Assembly (NCBI GenBank): GCA_036417435.1
Contig: CM070915.1
Coordinates: 82,461,799-82,525,798, forward strand
Direction: 5' to 3'
DNA length: 64,000 nucleotides
Source: Inia geoffrensis
Taxonomy: Eukaryota > Chordata > Mammalia > Artiodactyla > Iniidae
The position numbers and the translations under genes are program-made. Shown piece after piece: positions 58,025-64,000 of the stretch. Positions within the stretch are counted from its first letter, which is position 1. Every line of letters starts with the position of its first letter. The notes under the pieces were generated by a model. That model made no database searches. It saw only the letters and a list, made by a program, of their open reading frames with translations, and was not told where the DNA came from.

Positions 58025-59200
58025 CATTGGTTAGGGTAGGGCATCAGAAGTGGGTCAGGTTTAGGGATGGGGTTAGGGTTAGGGTTAAGGAATGGGGAGG
58101 GATTAGGGTACAATTTAGGGTACGACAACGCTTAAGGTTTAGCGTACGTGTGAGGGCACGAGTTAGTGTTGGTGTCCTGGTTAAGATTAGGGCACGGGTG
58201 AGGGTAAGGCTTCGGGTGAGGGTCAGGGTTAGGATTCGGGTTAGGGTTAGGGTTAAGGAATGCAGAGGGATTAGGGTACAGCTTAGGGTACGACAGTGCT
58301 TAAGGGTTAGCGTTCGTGTGAGGGCAAGGGTTAGTGTTAGTGTCCTGGTTAAGATTAGGGCACGGGTTAGGGTAAGGCTTCAGGTGAGGGTCAGGGTTAG
58401 GATTCGGTTTAGGGTTAGTGTTAGGGAATGGGGAGGGATTAGGGTACAGTTTAGGGTACGACAACGATTAAGGGTTAGCGTACGTGTGAGGGCACAAGTT
58501 AGTGTTAGTGTACTGCTTACGATTAGGGCACGGGTGAGGGTAAGGCCTCGGAAGACGGTCACGTTAAGGGTTAGGGTTAGGGTTAGGGTTAGGGAATGGA
58601 GATTGATTAGGGTACAGGTTAGGGTACGGCAATGGCTTAGGGTTGGCGTACGTTAGAGGGCATGGGTTAGTGTTGATGTACTGGTTAAAATTAGGACACG
58701 GGTGAGGGTAAAGTTTCGGGTGAGTGTCATGGTTAGGTTTCAGGTTAGGGTTAGGGTTAGGGAATGGAGAGGGATTAGGGTACAGGTTAGGGTACCGCTG
58801 CGGTTTAGTGTTAGCGTACGTTTGAGGGCACGAGTTAGTCTTGGTGTCCTGGTTAAGATTAGGGCACGGGTGAGGGTAAGGCTTCGGGTGAGGGTCAGGG
58901 TTAGGATTCGGGTTAGGGTTAGTGTTAGGGAATGGAGAGGGATTAGGGTACACGTTAGGGTACGACAATGCTTAAGGGTTAGCGTAAGTGTGAGGGCACG
59001 AGTTAGTGTTGGTGTACTGGTTTAGACAACGGCACCGATGAGGGTAAGGCCTCGGAAAAGGGTCACGTTCAGGGTTTCGCTTAGGGTTAGGGTTAGGGAA
59101 TGGGGAGGGATTAGGGTACAGGATAGGGTACGACAATGCTTAAGGGTTAGCGTACGTTTGAGGGCATGAGTTAGTGTTTGTGTACTGGTTAAGATTAGGG
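58025..59200 (+). repeat. HOR unit 48, 7-mer A-B-(C/D)-E-F-G-H
   Basis: The C/D chimera of unit 37 is present but G and H are separate. C has GGTTAGTGTTAGGG, G has ACACGTTAGGG near 58,951 and a GGTTTAGACAACGG tail near 59,020. Confidence 0.9.
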
Positions 59201-60208
59201 CATTGGTTAGGGTAGGGCATCGGAAGTGGGTCAGGTTTAGGGATGGGGTTAGGGTTAGGGTTAAGGAATGGGGAGGGATTAGGGTACAATTTAGGGTACG
59301 ACAACGCTTAAGGTTTAGCGTACGTGTGAGGGCACGAGTTAGTGTTGGTGTCCTGGTTAAGATTAGGGCACGGGTGAGGGTAAGGCTTCGGGTGAGGGTC
59401 AGGGTTAGGATTCGGGTTAGGGTTAGGGTTAAGGAATGCAGAGGGATTAGGGTACAGCTTAGGGTACGACAGTGCTTAAGGGTTAGCGTTCGTGTGAGGG
59501 CAAGGGTTAGTGTTAGTGTCCTGGTTAAGATTAGGTCACGGGTTAGGGTAAGGCTTCAGGTGAGGGTCAGGGTTAGGATTCGGTTTAGGGTTAGGGTTAG
59601 GGAATGGGGAGGGATTAGGGTACAGTTTAGGGTACGACAACGATTAAGGGTTAGCGTACGAGTGAGGGCACAAGTTAGTGTTAGTGTACTGCTTACGATT
59701 AGGGCACGGGTGAGGGTAAGGCCTCGGAAGATGGTCACGTTAAGGGTTAGGGTTAGGGTTAGGGTTAGGGAATGGAGATTGATTAGGGTACAGGTTAGGG
59801 TACGGCAATGGCTTAGGGTTGGCGTACGTTAGAGGGCATGGGTTAGTGTTGATGTACTGGTTAAAATTAGGACACGGGTGAGGGTAAAGTTTCGGGTGAG
59901 TGTCATGGTTAGGTTTCAGGTTAGGGTTAGGGTTAGGGAATGGAGAGGGATTAGGGTACAGGTTAGGGTACCGCTGCGGTTTAGTGTTAGCGTACGTTTG
60001 AGGGCACGAGTTAGTCTTGGTGTCCTGGTTAAGATTAGGGCACGGGTGAGGGTAAGGCTTCGGGTGAGGGTCAGGGTTAGGATTCGGGTTAGGGTTAGTG
60101 TTAGGGAATGGAGAGGGATTAGGGTACAGGTTAGGGTACGACAATGCTTAAGGGTTAGCGTAAGTGTGAGGGCACGAGTTAGTGTTGGTGTACTGGTTAA
60201 GATTAGGG
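59201..60208 (+). repeat. HOR unit 49, 6-mer, copy of unit 44
   Basis: A-B-(C/D)-E-F-(G/H), 5,543 bp after unit 44, sharing the GTACGAGTGAGGG variant near 59,655. Confidence 0.92.
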
Positions 60209-61383
60209 CATTGGTTAGGGTAGGGCATCGGAAGTGGGTCAGGTTTAGGGATGGGGTTAGGGTTAGGGTTAAGGAATGGGGAGGGATTAGGGTACAATTT
60301 AGGGTACGACAACGCTTAAGGTTTAGCGTACGTGTGAGGGCACGAGTTAGTGTTGGTGTCCTGGTTAAGATTAGGGCACGGGTGAGGGTAAGGCTTCGGG
60401 TGAGGGTCAGGGTTAGGATTCGGGTTAGGGTTAGGGTTAAGGAATGCAGAGGGATTAGGGTACAGCTTAGGGTACGACAGTGCTTAAGGGTTAGCGTTCG
60501 TGTGAGGGCTAGGGTTAGTGTTAGTGTCCTGGTTAAGATTAGGGCACGGGTGAGGGTAAGGCTTCAGGTGAGGGTCAGGGTTAGGATTCGGGTTAAGGTT
60601 AGGGTTAGGGAATTGGGAAGGATTAGGGTACAGTTTAGGGTACGTCAACGATTAAGGGTTAGCGTACGTGTGAGGGCACAAGTTAGTGTTGGTGTCCTGG
60701 TTAAGATTAGGGCACGGGTGAGGGTAAGGTTTCGGGTGAGGGTCAGGGATAGAATTCGGGTTAGGGTTAGGGTTAGGGAATGGGGAGATATTAGGGCACA
60801 GTTTAGGGTACCACAACGCTTAAGGTTTAGCGTACGTGTGAGGTCACTAGTTAGTGTTAGTGTACTGCTTACGATTAGGGCACGGGTGAGGGTAAGGCCT
60901 CGGAAGTGGGTCACGTTAAGGGTTAGGGTTAGGGTTAGGGTTAGGGAATGGGGATTGATTAGGGTACAGGTTAGGGTACGGCAATGGCTTAGGGTTGGCG
61001 ACGTTAGAGGGCATGGGTTAGTGTTGATGTACTGGTTAAAATTAGGACACGGGTGAGGGTAAAGTTTCGGGTGAGTGTCATGGTTAGGTTTCAGGTTAGG
61101 GTTAGGGTTAGGGAATGGAGAGGGATTAGGGTACAGGTTAGGGTACCACTGCGGTTTAGTGTTAGCGTACTTTTGAGGGCACGAGTTAGTCTTGGTGTCC
61201 TGGTTAAGATTAGGGCACGGGTGAGGGTAAGGCTTCGGGTGAGGGTCAGGGTTAGGATTCGGGTTAGGGTTAGGGTTAGGGAATGGAGAGGGATTAGGGT
61301 ACAGGTTAGGGTACGACAATGCTTAAGGGTTAGCGTACGTTTGAGGGCATGAGTTAGTGTTTGTGTCCTGGTTAAGATTAGGG
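60209..61383 (+). repeat. HOR unit 50, 7-mer, copy of unit 45
   Basis: It has the GGTTGGCGACG deletion in E near 61,000 and the type 1 G/H fusion. Confidence 0.92.
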
Positions 61384-62391
61384 CATTGGTTAGGGTAGGG
61401 CATCGGAAGTGGGTCAGGTTTAGGGATGGGGTTAGGGTTAGGGTTAAGGAATGGGGAGGGATTAGGGTACAATTTAGGGTACGACAAAGCTTAAGGTTTA
61501 GCGTACGTGTGAGGGCACGAGTTAGTGTTGGTGTCCTGATTAAGATTAGGGCACAGGTGAGGGTAAAGTTTCGGGTGAGGGTCAGGGATAGAATTCGGGT
61601 TAGGGTTAGGGTTAGGGAATGGGGAGATATTAGGGCACAGTTTAGGGTATCACGACGCTTAAGTTTTAGCGTACGTGTGAGGTCACTAGTTAGTGTTAGT
61701 GTAGTGTTTACGATTAGGGCACGGGTGAGGGTAAGGCCTCGGAAGAGTGTCACGTTAAGGGTTAGGGTTAGGGTTAGGGTTAGGGAATGGGGATTGATTA
61801 GGGTACAGGTTAGGGTACGGCAATGGCTTAGGGTTAACGTACGTTAGAGGGCATGGGTTAGTGTTGATGTACTGGTTAAAATTAGGACACGGGTGAGGGT
61901 ATAGTTTCGGGTGAGTGTCATGGTTAGGTTTCAGGTTAGGGTTAGGGTTAGGGAATAGAGAGGGATTAGGGTACAGGTTAGGGTACCGCTGCGGTTTAGT
62001 GTTAGCGTACGTGTGAGGGCACGAGTTAGTCTTGGTGTCCTGGTTAAGATTAGGGCACGGGTGAGGGTAAGGCTTCGGGTGAGGGTCAGGGTTAGGATTC
62101 GGGTTAGGGTTAAGGTTAAGGAATAGAGAGGGATTAGGGTACAGGTTAGGGTACGACAATGCTTAAGGGTTAGCGTAAGTGTGAGGGCACGAGTTAGTGT
62201 TGGTGTACTGGTTAAGACAACGGCACCGATGAGGGTAAGGCCTCGGAAAAGGGTCACGTTCAGGGTTTCGCTTAGGGTTATGGTTAGGGAATGGGGAGGC
62301 ATTAGGGTACAGGATAGGGTACGACGATGCTTAAGGGTTAGCGTACGTTTGAGGGCATGAGTTGGTGTTTGTGTACTGGTTAAGATTAGGG
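61384..62391 (+). repeat. HOR unit 51, 6-mer A-D-E-F-G-H, copy of unit 46
   Basis: It shares GGTTAAGGTTAAGG in G and GGTTATGGTTAGGG in H with unit 46. Confidence 0.92.
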
Positions 62392-63567
62392 CATTGGTTA
62401 GGGTAGGGCATCGGAAGTGGGTCAGGTTTAGGGATGGGGTTAGGGTTAGGGTTAAGGAATGGGGAGGGATTAGGGTACAATTTAGGGTACGACAATGCTT
62501 AAGGTTTAGCGTACGTGTGAGGGCACGAGTTAGTGTTGGTGTCCTGGTTAAGATTAGGGCACGGGTGAGGGTAAGGCTTCGGGTGAGTGTCAGGGTTAGG
62601 ATTCGGGTTAGGGTTAGGGTTAAGGAATGCAGAGGGATTAGGGTACAGCTTAGGGTACGACAGTGCTTAAGGGTTAGCGTACGTGTGAGGGCACAAGTTA
62701 GTGGTGGTGTCCTGGTTAAGATTAGGGCACGGGTGAGGGTAAGGTTTCGGATGAGGGTCATGTATAGAATTCGGGTTAGGGTTAGGGTTAGGGAATGGGG
62801 AGATATTAGGGCACAGTTTAGGGTACCACAACGCTTAAGGTTTAGCGTACGTGTGAGGTCACTAGTTAGTGTTAGTGTACTGCTTACGATTAGGGCACGG
62901 GTGAGGGTAAGGCCTCGGAAGAGGGTCACGTTAAGGGTTAGGGTTAGGGTTAGGGTTAGGGAATGGGGATTGATTAGGGTACAGGTTAGGGTGCGGCAAT
63001 GATTTAGGGTTGGCGTACTTTAGAGAGCATGGGTTAGTGTTGATGTACTGGTTAAAATTAGGACACGGGTGAGGGTAAAGTTTCGGGTGAGTGTCATGGT
63101 TAGGTTTCAGGTTAGGGTTAGGTTTAGTGAATGGAGAGGGATTAGGGTACAGGTTAGGGTACCGCTGCGGTTTAGTGTTAGCGTACGTTTCAGGGCACGA
63201 GTTAGTCTTGGTGTCCTGGTTAAGATTAGGGCACGGGTGAGGGTAAGGCTTCGGGTGAGGGTCAGGGTTAGGATTCGGGTTAGGGTTAGGGTTAGGGAAT
63301 GGAGCGGCATTAGGGTACAGGTTAGGGTACGACAATGCTTAAATGTTAGCGTAAGTGTGAGGGCACGAGTTAGTGATGGTGTACTGGTTAAGACAACGGC
63401 ACCGATGAGGGTAAGGCGTCGGAAAAGGGTTACGTTCAGGGTTTCGCTTAAGATTAGGGTTACGGAATGGGGAGGGATTAGGGTACAGGATAGGGTACGA
63501 CAATGCTTAAGGGTTAGCGTACGTTTGAGGGCATGTGTTAGTGTTTGTGTCCTGGTTAAGATTAGGG
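62392..63567 (+). repeat. HOR unit 52, 7-mer, copy of unit 47
   Basis: A-(B/C)-D-E-F-G-H with the same GCGTACTTTAGAGAGC in E. The following border reads AGATTAGGGC here and AGTTTAGGGC in unit 47. Confidence 0.92.
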
Positions 63568-64000
63568 CATTGGTTAGGGTAGGGCATCAGAAGTGGGTCA
63601 GGTTTAGGGATGGGGTTAGGGTTAGGGTTAAGGAATGGGGAGGGATTAGGGTACAATTTAGGGTACGACAACGCTTAAGGTTTAGCGTACGTGTGAGGGC
63701 ACGAGTTAGTGTTGGTGTCCTGGTTAAGATTAGGGCACGGGTGAGGGTAAGGCTTCGGGTGAGGGTCAGGGTTAGGATTCGGGTTAGGGTTAGGGTTAAG
63801 GAATGCAGAGGGATTAGGGTACAGCTTAGGGTACGACAGTGCTTAAGGGTTAGCGTTCGTGTGAGGGCAAGGGTTAGTGTTAGTGTCCTGGTTAAGATTA
63901 GGGCACGGGTTAGGGTAAGGCTTCAGGTGAGGGTCAGGGTTAGGATTCGGTTTAGGGTTAGTGTTAGGGAATGGGGAGGGATTAGGGTACAGTTTAGGGT
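63568..64000 (+). repeat. Partial HOR unit 53 at window end
   Basis: A (63568-63735), B (63736-63903) and the first 97 bases of a C-type monomer. It matches unit 48, including GGTTAGTGTTAGGG near 63,957, so the C/D chimera is expected to follow beyond the window. Confidence 0.9.

Larger units (their letters stand above)
53658..59200 (+). repeat. 33-monomer super-unit, copy 1
   Basis: Units of 6, 7, 6, 7 and 7 monomers make 5,543 bp (33 x 168 minus one base). The same order starts again at 59201. The private variant GTACGAGTGAGGG near 54,112 is shared with the copy near 59,655 but absent from the older equivalent near 46,050. This shows the 5,543-bp duplication followed the 8,060-bp one. Confidence 0.92.
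1..64000 (+). repeat. 168-bp TTAGGG-derived satellite array, whole window
   Basis: The whole window is a head-to-tail array of 168-bp monomers, each resolving into 28 hexamers related to TTAGGG. The hexamer register starts at base 4 and is kept through every monomer. Many hexamers are exact (TTAGGG). Others are one or two changes away (TGAGGG, TTCGGG, TCAGGG, TTAGTG, TAAGGG). A central stretch (TACGAC, AACGCT, TTAGCG, TACGTG) is most diverged. About 381 monomers are present, all in one orientation, with no insertion of foreign sequence. I infer a subtelomeric or interstitial telomere-derived satellite. A pericentromeric location cannot be excluded. The 168-bp length is near the nucleosome repeat length, as in many satellites, but that link is an inference. 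Confidence 0.97.
40400..64000 (+). repeat. Region III: short-unit HOR domain with nested super-units
   Basis: Units here have 8, 7 or 6 monomers and no 9-mers or 3-mers. Domain-specific variants include GTCATGTATAG in D, GGTTTAGTGAATGG in F, GTTTCAGGGCAC in F, GATGCTTAAGGG in H and two different G/H fusions. The junction with Region II lies between about 40,290 (gamma-type F) and 40,450 (G carrying TTAAGGTTAGGGAATAG, also seen near 48,505). Confidence 0.9.
59201..64000 (+). repeat. 33-monomer super-unit, copy 2, cut by window end
   Basis: It repeats 53658-58457 with an offset of 5,543 bp, including the one-base deletion in E near 61,000. The duplication may continue beyond the window. Confidence 0.92.

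Noticed and set aside
228..63335. About two hundred open reading frames of 60-392 codons on both strands
   Set aside because: All translate to low-complexity RV, LT or NP strings set by the hexamer, overlap each other on opposite strands, recur at the repeat period, and show no domain or start context. They are not genes.
1..64000. Terminal telomere tract
   Set aside because: Perfect TTAGGG runs do not exceed four units, and the 168-bp and HOR structure is complex. A real telomere end would be a long, nearly pure array.
1..64000. CRISPR array
   Set aside because: There are no short identical repeats separated by unique spacers. Everything between any two repeats is itself repeated.
1..64000. 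Integrated herpesvirus telomeric repeats
   Set aside because: Those are short TTAGGG arrays next to viral genes. No viral coding sequence is present here.
1..64000. Apicomplexan or trypanosome subtelomeric repeats
   Set aside because: Plasmodium telomeres are GGGTTYA, and its subtelomeric blocks differ. The trypanosome 177-bp and 70-bp repeats are not made of in-register TTAGGG hexamers. I see no supporting motif.
40727..64000. Inverted repeats or strand switches suggesting fold-back amplification
   Set aside because: All monomers in the window have the same orientation. No C-rich (CCCTAA) block occurs on the + strand.

Overview
The window is one uninterrupted block of satellite DNA derived from the telomeric hexamer TTAGGG. 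I see no protein-coding gene, RNA gene, mobile element, CRISPR array or unique sequence in it. The basic monomer is 168 bp, exactly 28 degenerate hexamers, repeated about 381 times head to tail. The G-rich strand is always the + strand. Perfect TTAGGG runs never exceed four units, so this is not the terminal telomere. It looks like a subtelomeric or interstitial telomere-like satellite of a eukaryote with TTAGGG telomeres. A vertebrate is a reasonable guess, but the sequence alone does not fix the species. If the window keeps chromosome orientation and is subtelomeric, the chromosome end lies to the right.

The monomers fall into eight diverged types, called A to H here, arranged as the higher-order repeat (HOR) unit A-B-C-D-E-F-G-H (8 x 168 = 1,344 bp). 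Unit-length variants all arise by whole-monomer gain or loss: 9-mers with an extra G/F chimera (1,512 bp), 7-mers (1,175-1,176 bp), 6-mers (1,007-1,008 bp) and 3-mers A-G-H (504 bp). I delimit 52 complete units plus partial units at both ends. Several variants contain chimeric monomers (B/C, C/D, G/H, G/F) that show where unequal exchange occurred.

Above the HOR there is a third level, and it differs along the window. Region I (1 to about 15.0 kb) is a 48-monomer, 8,064-bp super-unit present almost twice. A chimeric 7-mer (14.8-16.0 kb) joins it to Region II (about 16.0-40.4 kb). Region II is built from alternating 9-mers and 8-mers (17 monomers, 2,856 bp) with a larger 62-monomer, 10,416-bp duplication. 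Region III (about 40.4 kb to the end) has another 48-monomer super-unit (8,060-8,062 bp). Its right half was then duplicated again as a 33-monomer, 5,543-bp unit. Super-unit copies differ by about a dozen substitutions in 7 kb where I compared them, so these amplifications are recent.

The long open frames that cover both strands are a by-product of the repeat. The period (168) and its building block (6) are multiples of three, so any frame that avoids the stop codon of one hexamer stays open across hundreds of copies. They translate into RV, LT and NP dipeptide-like strings and should not be annotated as genes. The most interesting content is the three-level architecture, the strict hexamer and monomer register, the readable order of amplification events, and the retained CpG and G-quadruplex-capable motifs.
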